DNA from: Brevundimonas guildfordensis
GTDB lineage: Bacteria > Pseudomonadota > Alphaproteobacteria > Caulobacterales > Caulobacteraceae
Direction: 5' to 3'
DNA length: 64,000 nucleotides
Assembly (NCBI RefSeq): GCF_014836405.1
Contig: NZ_JACSQU010000001.1
Span: 62,001-126,000, forward strand
Every line of letters starts with the position of its first letter. Positions within the stretch are counted from its first letter, which is position 1. Positions 20,347-29,572 of the stretch are shown here, piece after piece. Made by a program: the position numbers and the translations under genes. A model generated the notes under the pieces. That model was given only the letters and a program-made list of their open reading frames with translations, was not told the DNA's origin and made no database searches.

Positions 20347-21240
20347 TCAGGCGTCCCACAGCCGCGCAGCGCCGCGCACGCCCGAGGAATCGCCCCACCT
20401 CGCCGGTACGATCCGGCCTTGCCAGCGGTCAGCGAAGACGTAGCGCGTCACGACCTCAGGCAGGCGGTCGTAAAGCTCGCTCACGTTCGACATGCCGCCG
20501 CCCAGCACGAAGACTTCCGGATCGGCCAGATTGACCGCCATGGCCAAGGCTCGCCCCAGCCGGTCGATGTAACGGTCCAGAGCGACAACTGCCTGCGCAT
20601 CGCCGGCGCGGGCGGCCTCGATAATGGCCTGCGGCTTCCACGCCCGGCCGCTAGTCGCCTGATGGTCGCGCTGGAACCCGGTTCCGGAGATCCATGTCTC
20701 AAGACAGCCGCTCAGTCCGCACCAGCAGGCGGGGCCGGGCGCCTCTTCGGTCGAGGGCCAGGGCAAAGAGATGTGGCCGATCTCGGCGGCGACGCCGTGC
20801 GCGCCCTCCACCAGCTTGCCGTCGATGACCAGGCCGCCGCCACAGCCGGTGCCCAGGATCACGCCGAGCAGGCTGGACGCGCCCGCGCCCGCGCCGTCGG
20901 CGGCTTCGGACAGGGCCAGGCAGTTGGCGTCATTGGCCAACCGTACCGGGCGACCCAGCGCGGCCTCCAGATCCTCGTCGAAGCGACGGCCGTTCAGATA
21001 GGTCGAGTTGGCGTTTCGGATCAGGCCGGTGCGCGGCGAGAGCGAGCCTGGAACGGCCAGGCCTATCGACCGTGCAGGGCCGGCCTCGGCTTCGACGCGC
21101 GCGACCAGGTCGACGACCAGCCGGATGGCGGCGTCATAGCTTCCGGGGTTCGGCTCACGGATGCGCGCGGCGAAGGCGCCTGTATCGTCCAGGGCGGCCG
21201 CCTCGATTTTGGTCCCGCCGAAGTCGAGGCCGATCCGCAT
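20347..21240 (-). CDS. ROK-family fructokinase/glucokinase
   Basis: This 297-residue sugar kinase phosphorylates a free hexose with ATP in the cytoplasm. It has the N-terminal phosphate loop LDFGGTKIEAA, the sugar-binding LANDANCLALSE with catalytic Asp, LGTGCGGG, and the zinc-binding CWCGLSGCLE followed by TWISGTGF. The last pair is closest to the Mak/fructokinase branch of ROK. The start overlaps by one base with the stop of the methionine sulfoxide reductase gene before it. Fructose is the most likely substrate but glucose or mannose cannot be excluded. Confidence 0.9.
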   Translation of the reverse strand: MRIGLDFGGTKIEAAALDDTGAFAARIREPNPGSYDAAIRLVVDLVARVEAEAGPARSIGLAVPGSLSPRTGLIRNANSTYLNGRRFDEDLEAALGRPVRLANDANCLALSEAADGAGAGASSLLGVILGTGCGGGLVIDGKLVEGAHGVAAEIGHISLPWPSTEEAPGPACWCGLSGCLETWISGTGFQRDHQATSGRAWKPQAIIEAARAGDAQAVVALDRYIDRLGRALAMAVNLADPEVFVLGGGMSNVSELYDRLPEVVTRYVFADRWQGRIVPARWGDSSGVRGAARLWDA

Positions 21241-21734
21241 CAGGCGGCGAAGACCCGGGCCATCAGACGTTCCAGCGCCGCAGCGTCCACCGCGTCGAAG
21301 GCGGATTTTTCCGTGGCGTCCACGTCCAGCACAGCGATCAGGGCGCCAGACGCGTCAACAACCGGAACCACGATCTCGCTAGCCGATCGGCTGTCGCAGG
21401 CGATGTGGCCGGGGAAGGCGTGGACGTCCTCGACCACCTGGGTCTGGCGGGTCCGCGCCGCGGCACCGCAGACGCCGCGCGCGAACGGAATGCGCAGGCA
21501 GCCCAGCGTGCCCTGATAGGGCCCGACCACCAATTCATCCGTCTTGACCTCGTCCACGACGTAGAAGCCCGTCCAGAAGAAGACCGGGAAGGCGTCGGCC
21601 AGCATGGAGGCGACCGTCGCCATGCGCGCTGTCAGGTTCAGCTCGCCGTCCAAAACGGCCAGAATCTCGGCCTCGACCTCGGCATAGCGTTCGGCCTTGT
21701 CGGCGGGACGGTCGTCGCGGGCGACGTAGGACAT
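21240..21734 (-). CDS. msrC: Free methionine-(R)-sulfoxide reductase, GAF domain
   Basis: This 164-residue GAF-domain enzyme reduces free L-methionine-(R)-sulfoxide using thioredoxin. The signature is clear: FWTGFYVV near residue 55, then GCLRIPFARGVCG and HIACDS, which carry the three conserved cysteines of the YebR/fRMsr family. Length matches E. coli MsrC (165). The start ATG at 21734 gives MSYVARDDRP. It forms an operon with the ROK kinase by a TGATG overlap. Confidence 0.92.
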   Translation of the reverse strand: MSYVARDDRPADKAERYAEVEAEILAVLDGELNLTARMATVASMLADAFPVFFWTGFYVVDEVKTDELVVGPYQGTLGCLRIPFARGVCGAAARTRQTQVVEDVHAFPGHIACDSRSASEIVVPVVDASGALIAVLDVDATEKSAFDAVDAAALERLMARVFAA

Positions 21735-21848
21735 GAAGCGGGCTCGACGAAATCAGGACAGGTTGAAGGCGCCGCGAACGGGCCGCAGCGTGTCGGCAAC
21801 ATAGTCCTTTGCCGTCGGATCGAAAGTGGGCGTGCTGGCAAAGCGCTC

Positions 21849-21986
21849 TTAGTCTTCGGGAGGGCCGTCCGGCTCGCCGTCCTGGTCCTTGTCCGCTGCG
21901 CGCCTGGGCCCGGATATGGCGCGATCCAGGCCGGTCAGAACCACCGCCAGGACGAGAACGCCGAAGAAGAAAAGGCCTAGGTTCAT
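21849..21986 (-). CDS. Possible small single-pass membrane protein
   Basis: A 45-codon frame starts with ATG at 21986 and ends with TAA at 21849. It encodes one hydrophobic helix (about residues 3-20, LGLFFFGVLVLAVVL) followed by a strongly charged tail rich in Asp, Glu and Pro ending DGPPED. The helix-plus-acidic-tail design and the GC-rich third positions argue for a real gene, although no clear ribosome site is visible. Function unknown. The same frame continues past the stop for 31 codons without a start (see findings). Confidence 0.45.
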   Translation of the reverse strand: MNLGLFFFGVLVLAVVLTGLDRAISGPRRAADKDQDGEPDGPPED

Positions 21987-22113
21987 GCGGAAACAACGGC
22001 TCTCGTCGAGCCCAAGTTCCTTCTGATCTAAGGCAGGACGTCGGACTGCGACACCTGGCCTTGCGCGTTCGCCGATCCGCTATCCCGCGGGACAAGCGAG
22101 AGTGAGCTGCAGA

Positions 22114-22915
22114 TCATCTTGAATCGATGCGCGCGATTTCAGTAGCCACGCGATCAGGTCCGATCTCGCCGACGTGGGCGCGCACCAATCGTCCATCTTT
22201 TCCGAGGAAGAAGGTGACGGGCAGGCCAGCCGCGCCGTAGTGGCGCGACAGGCTCATCTGGGGATCGATCAGGACGTATTCCAGAGCCAAGCCTTCGCGG
22301 GCGAGGTAGTCGCGGACGAGGGCTTCGTCCTCGCCCTGATTGATGAACAGGAAGCGCACGTCGGGATGATCCTGCGCGGCGGCGGCGAGGGCCGGCATCT
22401 CGCGGCGGCATGGGGGCGCACCAACTCGCCCAGAGATTGATCACCGTGGGGCGATCCGCAGGCGCAGCCAGGTCAAGGGGCGCGCCGTCCAGCCGTAGCA
22501 GGGTGATTTCGGCCGCAGGCACGGGTTCCGTCTTCGGTCCCAACTGGTAGGCGCTGATCCCGGCTAGGGCGCTGAGAGCCAGCGGCACCGCCGACCAAGC
22601 GCGCTCCTTGCTCGTTCTCAGAAGCGCGAAAGTGGCGAGGGCGACGACCGGGGCGAACCACAACCAGGCAAACCCGCCCTGCCAGATGGCGAGAGCACGC
22701 AGGGGGTCTTCCTCAAAGTAGGTCCAGTGAGCGGCGACGTAGGCCAGGCGCGCCACTAGCAGACCGCCGACCACAATACTGGTGCTCCAAGGGTTGAAGC
22801 GCGGACTGAGCCTGGCGGCGAGGAGGCCGGACCCGATCACAAAGACGAAGACGGCAACAAGAATGGCAAGCCGCTCTCCCGAGATGAGGAGAGGGCCAAG
22901 TTCGAACGCGTTCAT
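22114..22915 (-). pseudogene. TlpA-like membrane-anchored thioredoxin with a one-base frameshift
   Basis: The N-terminal frame starts at 22915 and has four transmembrane helices (to about residue 125) that resemble the Lgt fold, then a TlpA/DsbE thioredoxin beginning PTVINLWASWC. At a run of five G on the plus strand (22412-22416) the frame breaks. Removing one base restores WCAPCRREMPALAA, the perfect CxxC active site, and joins to the rest of the fold (FLFINQGEDE ... GLPVTFFLGKDG) ending at 22114. The joined protein is about 265 residues. In the cell it would reduce periplasmic disulfides, for example in cytochrome c maturation. It may be a true mutation, a sequencing error in a homopolymer, or slippage. 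Confidence 0.85.
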
Positions 22916-23011
22916 CCATTCAGCCTACCACAGCCTTCGGCAGGCAGATTGACGCGGCCCCGAGGCGCGGCGGTGGCAGCCGGGCGCGCACCTCGAAGCC
23001 GGCGTCTGGAT

Positions 23012-23185
23012 CTAGGTGATCTTCTTGGCGACCGTGAAGCCGAGCACGAGGAAAATGGCGAAGATGATGAGCGCCACAATCGCCAGGAACTTCGCGATCC
23101 CCGCAGCAGCGCCCGCGATCCCGCCAAAGCCTAGCAGGCCGGCGACAATGGCGATTACGGCGAAGATGATGGCCCATTTGATCAT
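23012..23185 (-). CDS. Small membrane protein, UPF0391/DUF1328 family
   Basis: This 57-residue protein has two hydrophobic segments with Gly-rich [18 protein letters not shown] between them and a C-terminal VAKKIT, the full pattern of YtjA-like DUF1328 proteins. An AAGGAG site lies just before the ATG at 23185. Relatives are small inner-membrane proteins often induced by stress; function unknown. The gene is single and divergent from the metalloprotease gene. Confidence 0.92.
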   Translation of the reverse strand: MIKWAIIFAVIAIVAGLLGFGGIAGAAAGIAKFLAIVALIIFAIFLVLGFTVAKKIT

Positions 23186-23391
23186 GACTTGCTCCTTCGT
23201 GATCAATCGCAACGGCAGGCAAGGGCGACGGTTCCGTACACTCATCTGAGCCGAAACGGGCGAAGGCGCATGGAATCTTCGGTCAAGGGATCAACTTGAG
23301 ATACATTATTCGATCAAGAGTCTGGCTTCTTGCAGTCCGGACCGTTCGGTGTTCTGAACGCGGCAGTTCAAGCGGTCGGAGGGGGAAGCCG

Positions 23392-25860
23392 ATGTTACGC
23401 AAGGTTCTGCTGGCGAGCGTCGCCGGTCTGGTCATGCTTGGGGCGTCGGCTCAGGCGATAGCGCAGTCTGCGCCCCCGCCGACGGCGGCCGCCGCAGCCG
23501 CCTGGCAGGACGGCCTGTTCGACGTGCGGCTGGATCGCGAGAAGGGCCGGGTTCTGGCGCGTCTGTCGCCGCCGGACGCCGAGGGCGTGATCGGCCGCTA
23601 CCTGTATCAGCCGGGCCTGTCGGCCGGGCTGGGCATGGACAACGCGGGGCTGGACCGGTCGGGTCTGGGCCAGACGCAGATCGTGGCCTTCCACAAGGTC
23701 GGCGGCCGAGTGTTCGCGCGGTTCGAGAACCATCGCTTCCGCGCCTTTGACGCCAGCGACGACGAACAGAGGGCGGTCGCCGCCTCCTTCGCCCCCTCCA
23801 CCGTCTGGGCGACGGACGTGATCGAGACGGGGGCCGACGGCTCGGTCGTCGTCGATCTGTCGGGCTTCCTGACGCGTGACGCGGTCAACATCGCCGGGCG
23901 GCTGAAGCGGGCGAGCCTGGGGTCGTTCAAGGCGGCGCCCGACCTGGGCCATCTGGCCCTGGATCAGAGCCTGGTCTTCCCCGACAACGTCGAGCTGCAG
24001 ACGGTCCAGACCTTCACAAGCGACGAGCCGGGCGGCGAGCTGTCGCGCATCGCGCCCGACGCGCGCGCCGTCACCCTGACGGTCCAGCACTCCTTCATCC
24101 GCCTGCCGGACGACGGCTTCCAGACCGTGGCGCACGATCCGCGCGGCGGCAGCATCAGCCAGGCCATGGCGGTGGATTTCGCCGCGTCGCTGGACCAGCC
24201 GGTCATGAAGCGAATGGCGCGCCGCTTCCGTCTGGAGAAGACCGATGCGTCGGCCGCTCGTTCGCCGGTGAAGAAGCCCATCGTCTTCTATGTCGATCGC
24301 GCCGCGCCCGTCGCCATTCGCGAGGCCCTGATCGAGGGCGGCAATTGGTGGGCGCAGGCCTTCGAGGAGGCCGGCTATCTGAACGCCTTCCGGGTCGAGC
24401 TGCTGCCCGAAGGGGCGCACCCGATGGACGCCCGCTACAACATCATCGCCTGGGTCCACCGCGAGACGCGCGGCTGGTCCACCGGCAGCACCGTCAGCGA
24501 TCCGCGCACCGGCGAGATCGTGCGCGGCGTGGTGCAGCTGGGTTCGTTGCGCGACCGTCAGGACAAGATGATCATCGAGGGCCTGGTCGGCGCCGCCCGC
24601 GCCGGAACCGGCGGCGAGGACGACCCGGACCGTCTCGCCTATCACCGCCTGCGCCATCTGTCGGCGCACGAGATCGGCCACTCCATCGGCCTGGCGCACA
24701 ACTTCGCCGCCTCGACCTATGAGGACCGGGCCTCGGTCATGGATTATCCGGCGCCCTGGGTGATCGCCGATGGCGACCGGCTGGACTTCAGCCAGGCCTA
24801 TACGACCGGCGTCGGGGCCTGGGACCGCTACGCCATCGACTGGCTGTATGGCGACGCGCCGGGTCAGAATCCGGAGGCGCGCCGCCTGGCTCTGGCCGCC
24901 GAGGCGCAGGCCAAGGGCTATCGCTACGTCGGCGATGGCGACACCCGTCCCCTGGGCAGCCTGCAGCCCTATGGCGGCATGTGGGACAACGGGACCGACC
25001 CGGTCGCCGAGTTCGCCAACACAATGGCGGTGCGCCGCATCGCCCTGTCGCGCTTTGGTCTGGGCAACCTGCCGGTCGGAGCCCCGGCGGCGGACCTGCG
25101 CCGGGTCATCGTGCCGATCTACCTCTATCACCGCTATCAGACGACGGCGGTCGGGCGTCAGATCGGCGGCGTCGACTACAGCTACGCCGTCAGCGGCGCG
25201 GGGCAGGAGCGGGCCGAGGTCGTGCCCGCCGATCAGCAGCGCGCGGCGCTGGAAGCCTTGATGCAGGCGCTGTCTCCGGCCGAGTTGGACCTCAGGGACG
25301 ACCTGATCGACCTGCTGTCCTCGGTCCAGTCGGGCAATCCGGATCGCCAGACCCAGATCGAACTGTTCGAGGGCAAGACCGACGCCGTGTTCGACCCGTC
25401 ATCGGCGGCGGCTGCGGCGACCGAAGTGGTGTTCGAGACCCTGCTGGCGCCCGAGCGGCTGAACCGCCTGATCGAACAGCAGCGCCGCGATCCGGGCCAG
25501 CTGGGCCTGGTCGAGACGCTGGATCGGGTGGCGTCGGCCGTCGGGCCGGGCGCCGTCCTCAACCCGCGTCAGGCCGAGCTGCGCCGCGTCGCCCGCGCCC
25601 GCTACGCCGCCCATCTGTCGGCTCTGATGCAGAGCAAGGATCTGTCTTCGACGGCGCAAGGGGCGGTGCGGGACAGCGCGCGCCGCTTCGGCGAACAGTT
25701 GAAACGCTGCCGTGGCGATCGGCTCGAGACGGCGCAGTGCGCCTATCTGGCCGAAGCCCTGACAGGACCGGTCGAGGGGCTGAAGGCGCTCAGCGCGACC
25801 CTTCCGGTCGCTCAGCCGGTTCCGCCGGGCGCGCCGATCGGCGGCGGCGAGTGGCATTGA
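23392..25860 (+). CDS. Secreted zinc metalloprotease, metzincin type (DUF5117/DUF4953)
   Basis: This 822-residue exported protein has a signal peptide ending near residue 23 (AIAQS). The N-terminal third fits DUF5117-like beta structure. The catalytic centre is HEIGHSIGLAH at about residues 426-436, the full HExxHxxGxxH zinc motif of metzincins, followed by a Met-turn candidate SVMDYP. The C-terminal half matches the DUF4953-type helical domain. It likely acts in the periplasm or outside on proteins of unknown identity. The ATG at 23392 follows GGAGGGGGAAG; the frame is open upstream but lacks a ribosome site. It is followed at 53 bases by a second secreted peptidase-like gene. Confidence 0.88.
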   Translation: MLRKVLLASVAGLVMLGASAQAIAQSAPPPTAAAAAAWQDGLFDVRLDREKGRVLARLSPPDAEGVIGRYLYQPGLSAGLGMDNAGLDRSGLGQTQIVAFHKVGGRVFARFENHRFRAFDASDDEQRAVAASFAPSTVWATDVIETGADGSVVVDLSGFLTRDAVNIAGRLKRASLGSFKAAPDLGHLALDQSLVFPDNVELQTVQTFTSDEPGGELSRIAPDARAVTLTVQHSFIRLPDDGFQTVAHDPRGGSISQAMAVDFAASLDQPVMKRMARRFRLEKTDASAARSPVKKPIVFYVDRAAPVAIREALIEGGNWWAQAFEEAGYLNAFRVELLPEGAHPMDARYNIIAWVHRETRGWSTGSTVSDPRTGEIVRGVVQLGSLRDRQDKMIIEGLVGAARAGTGGEDDPDRLAYHRLRHLSAHEIGHSIGLAHNFAASTYEDRASVMDYPAPWVIADGDRLDFSQAYTTGVGAWDRYAIDWLYGDAPGQNPEARRLALAAEAQAKGYRYVGDGDTRPLGSLQPYGGMWDNGTDPVAEFANTMAVRRIALSRFGLGNLPVGAPAADLRRVIVPIYLYHRYQTTAVGRQIGGVDYSYAVSGAGQERAEVVPADQQRAALEALMQALSPAELDLRDDLIDLLSSVQSGNPDRQTQIELFEGKTDAVFDPSSAAAAATEVVFETLLAPERLNRLIEQQRRDPGQLGLVETLDRVASAVGPGAVLNPRQAELRRVARARYAAHLSALMQSKDLSSTAQGAVRDSARRFGEQLKRCRGDRLETAQCAYLAEALTGPVEGLKALSATLPVAQPVPPGAPIGGGEWH

Positions 25861-25913
25861 CGCAGGCCTAGGCTTCGGCCGACGCCCGTGCTGGTAAGAA
25901 TAGGAACAGTATC

Positions 25914-27710
25914 ATGAGAACTCTGCTGCTGACGGCCTGCGCCGTTTCGTCGCTTCTAGTCGCGTGGGTCCCGGCGGCGGCGTGCGCCGCCGAGGTCTCC
26001 CCGACCGCCGCGCAGATGCAAGAAGCTGGGGCGCGGCTGAAGGCGCTCTATGAGGCGGAAACCGAGGCCGGGATGGCTCGCACCGGCCGCGTCAAAGGCG
26101 CCGACGGCGAATACGGCCCGGCGGACCGTCTGGCCGACGTCAGCCCGGCCGCCCAGCAGCAACGTCTGACCTATGCGCGCGAGCTGTTGCAGCAGCTGGA
26201 CGGCATTTCGCTGGATGAGCTTTCGGACGAGGACCGCATCAACGCCGCCGTCTTCCGCACCAATCTGGAGCATGCCCTGATCGACGGTCAGGCCCGCCAG
26301 TGGGAAATGCCGTTCAACAGCGACAGCTCCTTCTGGACCTATCTGGATCAGGCCCGCAGCCTGCGCACCGCCGAGGACTACAGCGCCTTTATCTCGCGGA
26401 TGCGCGACATCCCGCGCTATTTCGACCAGCAGAAGGCCAATATGCGCGACGGCCTGGCGCGCGGGTTCAGCGTGCCGCGCGTGACGCTGGAAGGCCGTGA
26501 GGCCTCGATCACCAACTTCATCACCGACACGGCCGAGGCCAACGCCTTCTACGCGGCCTTCCGCCAGATGCCTTCGACCGTTTCGGCGTCCGACCAGGCG
26601 CGCCTGCGCGCCGAGGCCGCGACGGTCATCAATGAGGCCGTGATCCCGGCCTATCGGTCGCTGCTGGACTTCTACCTGAAGGAATACCAGCCGCGCGCCC
26701 GCACCACGCTGGCGGCGCGCGACATGCCCGACGGCGTCGCCTTTTATGAATCCCAGGTCCACAAATATACGACGCTGGATCTGAGCGGCGAGGAGATCCA
26801 CCAGATCGGCCTGTCCGAGGTCGCCCGCATCCAGGCCGAGATGCGCCAGACGATGGCCGATGCGGGCTTCACTGGCTCCTTCGACGAGTTCCTGCATTTC
26901 CTGCGCACTGATCCGCAGTTCTACGCCAAGACGCCCGACGAACTGATGATGGTGTCGGCCTGGGTCGCGGTGCGGGCCGATGGCGAGATCGGCAAGCTGA
27001 TCGGCAAGTTGCCGCGCCGTCGCTACACCATCATTCAGGTGCCTGAGGCGCTGGCCCCCTTCTACACGGCGGGGCGCGGCGGGCTGGAAGCCTGCCAGAT
27101 GAACACCCACAACCTGCCCAGCCGGCCGCTGTACAACATCCCGGCGCTGACCCTGCATGAATGCGCGCCGGGCCACAGCTTCCAGATGGCGCTGGCCGAG
27201 GAGCAGGACGCGGGGCCGACCTTCCGTCGCCATACCTACTTCTCAGGCTATGGCGAGGGCTGGGGCCTCTATACGGAATGGCTGGGCGTCGAGATGGGCA
27301 TCTATCGCACGCCCTATGAGAACTTCGGCCGCCTCAGCTATGAGATGTGGCGCGCGGCGCGTCTGGTGATCGACACCGGCGTGCACCTGAAGGGCTGGTC
27401 GCGCGAACAGGCCATCGACTATCTGGCGGGTCATACAGCCCTGTCGCGCCACGAGGTCGAGACCGAGGTGGACCGCTACATCAGCTGGCCCGGTCAGGCC
27501 CTGTCCTACAAGCTGGGCGAACTGACCATCCGCCGTCTGCGCGGCGAGGCCGAGGCCGCCCTGGGCGAGCGTTTCGATCCGCGCCCGTTCCACGACGAAA
27601 TCCTGGCTTTGGGCTCGGTGCCGCTGAACACGCTGGAGGAGCATATGCGCGCCTTCATCGCGCGCGGCGGCAAACCCGCTGAGACGGCCAAGGCGGTCGC
27701 CGCTCAATAA
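25914..27710 (+). CDS. Secreted DUF885 protein, predicted zinc hydrolase
   Basis: This 598-residue protein has an N-terminal signal peptide (to about residue 26, ACAAE). DUF885 proteins are predicted metallopeptidases, and the typical LHECAPGHSFQ, an HExxxH variant of the zinc site, lies at about residue 412-422. A second conserved block with GEGWGLYTEWLG follows. Full-length compared with the family. It is adjacent and co-directional with the metzincin gene, so the two may form a secreted proteolysis unit (inference). A terminator follows. Confidence 0.88.
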   Translation: MRTLLLTACAVSSLLVAWVPAAACAAEVSPTAAQMQEAGARLKALYEAETEAGMARTGRVKGADGEYGPADRLADVSPAAQQQRLTYARELLQQLDGISLDELSDEDRINAAVFRTNLEHALIDGQARQWEMPFNSDSSFWTYLDQARSLRTAEDYSAFISRMRDIPRYFDQQKANMRDGLARGFSVPRVTLEGREASITNFITDTAEANAFYAAFRQMPSTVSASDQARLRAEAATVINEAVIPAYRSLLDFYLKEYQPRARTTLAARDMPDGVAFYESQVHKYTTLDLSGEEIHQIGLSEVARIQAEMRQTMADAGFTGSFDEFLHFLRTDPQFYAKTPDELMMVSAWVAVRADGEIGKLIGKLPRRRYTIIQVPEALAPFYTAGRGGLEACQMNTHNLPSRPLYNIPALTLHECAPGHSFQMALAEEQDAGPTFRRHTYFSGYGEGWGLYTEWLGVEMGIYRTPYENFGRLSYEMWRAARLVIDTGVHLKGWSREQAIDYLAGHTALSRHEVETEVDRYISWPGQALSYKLGELTIRRLRGEAEAALGERFDPRPFHDEILALGSVPLNTLEEHMRAFIARGGKPAETAKAVAAQ

Positions 27711-27737
27711 ATACGGGCGACAGACGAGAGAAGGCGA

Positions 27738-27772
27738 GGGCGCGTCAGGGCTTGGACGCGCCCTTGTTTTTT
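27738..27772 (+). terminator. Intrinsic terminator of the peptidase pair
   Basis: A perfect 9-bp stem (GGGCGCGTC at 27738-27746 with 27755-27763) with an 8-base loop is followed by TTGTTTTTT. It overlaps the 3' end of the convergent YdeI-like gene. Confidence 0.85.
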
Positions 27773-28065
27773 GGGTCGATCAGGACGGCCTGTTGCCATC
27801 GGCTCGGCGCCTTGTCGGTGCGATGGATGCAGCCCGCCCAGCAGCAGGGGCGGCGCTTGCCCTCCCGCAGTTCCTCTACGGTTCGCCCGATGCGTCGCTG
27901 GCGCGTCGCCGGTTGTTTGGCGTCATCAACCCAGCAGATGAATTCATTGCGACCCAGCGGCGTCAGGTTTCGCCACAGGTCGAAAACCTCGGCGTCCGCC
28001 TTCAGGGCGTCCTGAAGGTCGACGGCCGCCTGATGCACGGTTCCCTGCGGAAAACCGTCTGGCAT
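27745..28065 (-). CDS. YdeI/OmpD-associated family protein
   Basis: This 106-residue cytoplasmic protein matches the C-terminal OmdA/YdeI domain: the pattern LTPLGRNEFICWVDDAKQPA followed by TRQRRIGRTVEELREGK is diagnostic. The tail carries two Cys in RPCCWAGC. The start at 28065 is supported by an AGGAGG ribosome site eight bases upstream; the frame continues further without support. The family is linked to bacteriocin resistance in some species, but the activity is unknown. Confidence 0.85.
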   Translation of the reverse strand: MPDGFPQGTVHQAAVDLQDALKADAEVFDLWRNLTPLGRNEFICWVDDAKQPATRQRRIGRTVEELREGKRRPCCWAGCIHRTDKAPSRWQQAVLIDPKNKGASKP

Positions 28066-28165
28066 GGGGGGCCTCCTGTAGCTCGCGACCGATCTGTCGG
28101 CCTCTCGGGAATATAAGGGGGAAGCCGATCGCGACCGCAAGATCGGGGCGCGTGCCGGACCAGGC

Positions 28166-29572
28166 TCAAGCCTTCGCCGTGGTGAGGGGCAGCGCCAGCT
28201 CCACCGCCAGTCCCGGCTGATTGTCGTCCAGTCGAAGCTCGCCGCCATGGGCCCGCGCGACGGCCGCCACCATGGCCAGACCCAGACCTGCCCCGGACGT
28301 ATGGTCGCTCGCCCCCTGATCCAGGCGATAGAAGCGGCGCAGCACCTTGTCGCGCTCGGCTTCCGGCACGCCGGGGCCGTGGTCGGCGATGCGGATGATC
28401 GCCCGGCCGCCCTCGCTTGACGTCGAGACCTCGATCTGGCCGCCGCCGTGGAAGACGGCGTTCTCGATCAGATTGGCCAGCGCCTGTTGCAGCAGGGCGG
28501 GGTCGGCCTCGATCGTTCCTGTTGGGGCCAAGGCGACGGTCAGGCGCCCGCCCGCCTCTTCGACGAAGGGGCTGTAGATGTCGGCCACGGCGCCCGCCAG
28601 GGCCGCGAGATCCAACTGTTCGGTGTTCAGGGCGGCGTCGCCGCTTTCGATCCGCGCCAGCGTCAACAGGGCCTCGAACAGGGCGCTGACCTGGTCCGTT
28701 TCTTCAAGCGCGCGTTCGACGGCGGCTTCGCGCGCCTTTGCATCGTCCAGATTGGCGGCCAGGTCCTCCAGCCGGTGGCGAACCCGGCTCAGCGGCGCGC
28801 GCAGTTCGTGGGCTACGCCCTCGGACAGGGTCTTTAGCGTCGTCAGCGCCGCCTCCTGCCGGTCCAGCATCCGGTTGAGGTTGGTCGACAGCTCATTGAA
28901 CTCCCGCCCCAGGCCTACAGCGGGCAGGCGGGCCGAATCCTGACCGGCGATGATGCGGCCGACCGCCTGATTGACGCCCTCCAGCCGTCGCAGGAACAGC
29001 CGTCCGGCGAACCAGCCCCCTGCCAGCGCCAGCAGGATCAGCACGATCCCGCTCATCAGGGCATAGCGGCGGATGCCGCCGCGCAGTTCGTCCAGATGCT
29101 GGATGTCGCGCCCGACCGCCAGCAGGCCGCCGTCGGACGCCCGTGCGCTAAGCGTCAGCATGTTGGGCGTCTGGTCGGGCCAGCGGGCGGGGCGCGCCTT
29201 GTTCGGCAGGTTGCGGCGGAAGCCCGTCTCATTGACCGCCAGCCGCGTCAGGCCGTTGGAGAAGGTGCTGCCGTCCGGCGCCTCGACCAGCAGCAGATAG
29301 CGCCGGGCGTCGCGGTTGCGGGCCTCGGCGTTCAACTCCAGCACCAACTGGGCCGTGCCGTGTCGGTTGGCGTCGGCGCGCATGACGGCCATCTGGTGGT
29401 TCAGCCCATCGCGGACCTCGGCCTCGGCGAAGCGCATCAGGCCGTAGTCCACGCCCGCGATCATCACCGCCGCGCCCAGGCCGAACAGGACCGAGAAGGC
29501 GGCGGCGTAGCGCAGGCTGGCCGTGGACCAGACCGAGGGGCGCTTCGGCTCAGTCCGGGGCCTTGAGGACAT
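28166..29572 (-). CDS. Two-component sensor histidine kinase
   Basis: This 468-residue inner-membrane sensor has helix 1 at about 22-42, a periplasmic domain of about 120 residues, helix 2 near 165-185, a HAMP segment, a HisKA domain with the phospho-acceptor in EGVAHELRAPLSRVRHRLE, and an HATPase with N and G boxes (LANLIENAVFHG, IADHGPGVP, GAGLGLAMV). All catalytic boxes are intact. It overlaps the regulator gene by 23 bases, which means tight co-expression. The signal is unknown; the divergent siderophore operon makes metal or envelope cues worth considering (inference). Confidence 0.93.
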   Translation of the reverse strand: MSSRPRTEPKRPSVWSTASLRYAAAFSVLFGLGAAVMIAGVDYGLMRFAEAEVRDGLNHQMAVMRADANRHGTAQLVLELNAEARNRDARRYLLLVEAPDGSTFSNGLTRLAVNETGFRRNLPNKARPARWPDQTPNMLTLSARASDGGLLAVGRDIQHLDELRGGIRRYALMSGIVLILLALAGGWFAGRLFLRRLEGVNQAVGRIIAGQDSARLPAVGLGREFNELSTNLNRMLDRQEAALTTLKTLSEGVAHELRAPLSRVRHRLEDLAANLDDAKAREAAVERALEETDQVSALFEALLTLARIESGDAALNTEQLDLAALAGAVADIYSPFVEEAGGRLTVALAPTGTIEADPALLQQALANLIENAVFHGGGQIEVSTSSEGGRAIIRIADHGPGVPEAERDKVLRRFYRLDQGASDHTSGAGLGLAMVAAVARAHGGELRLDDNQPGLAVELALPLTTAKA

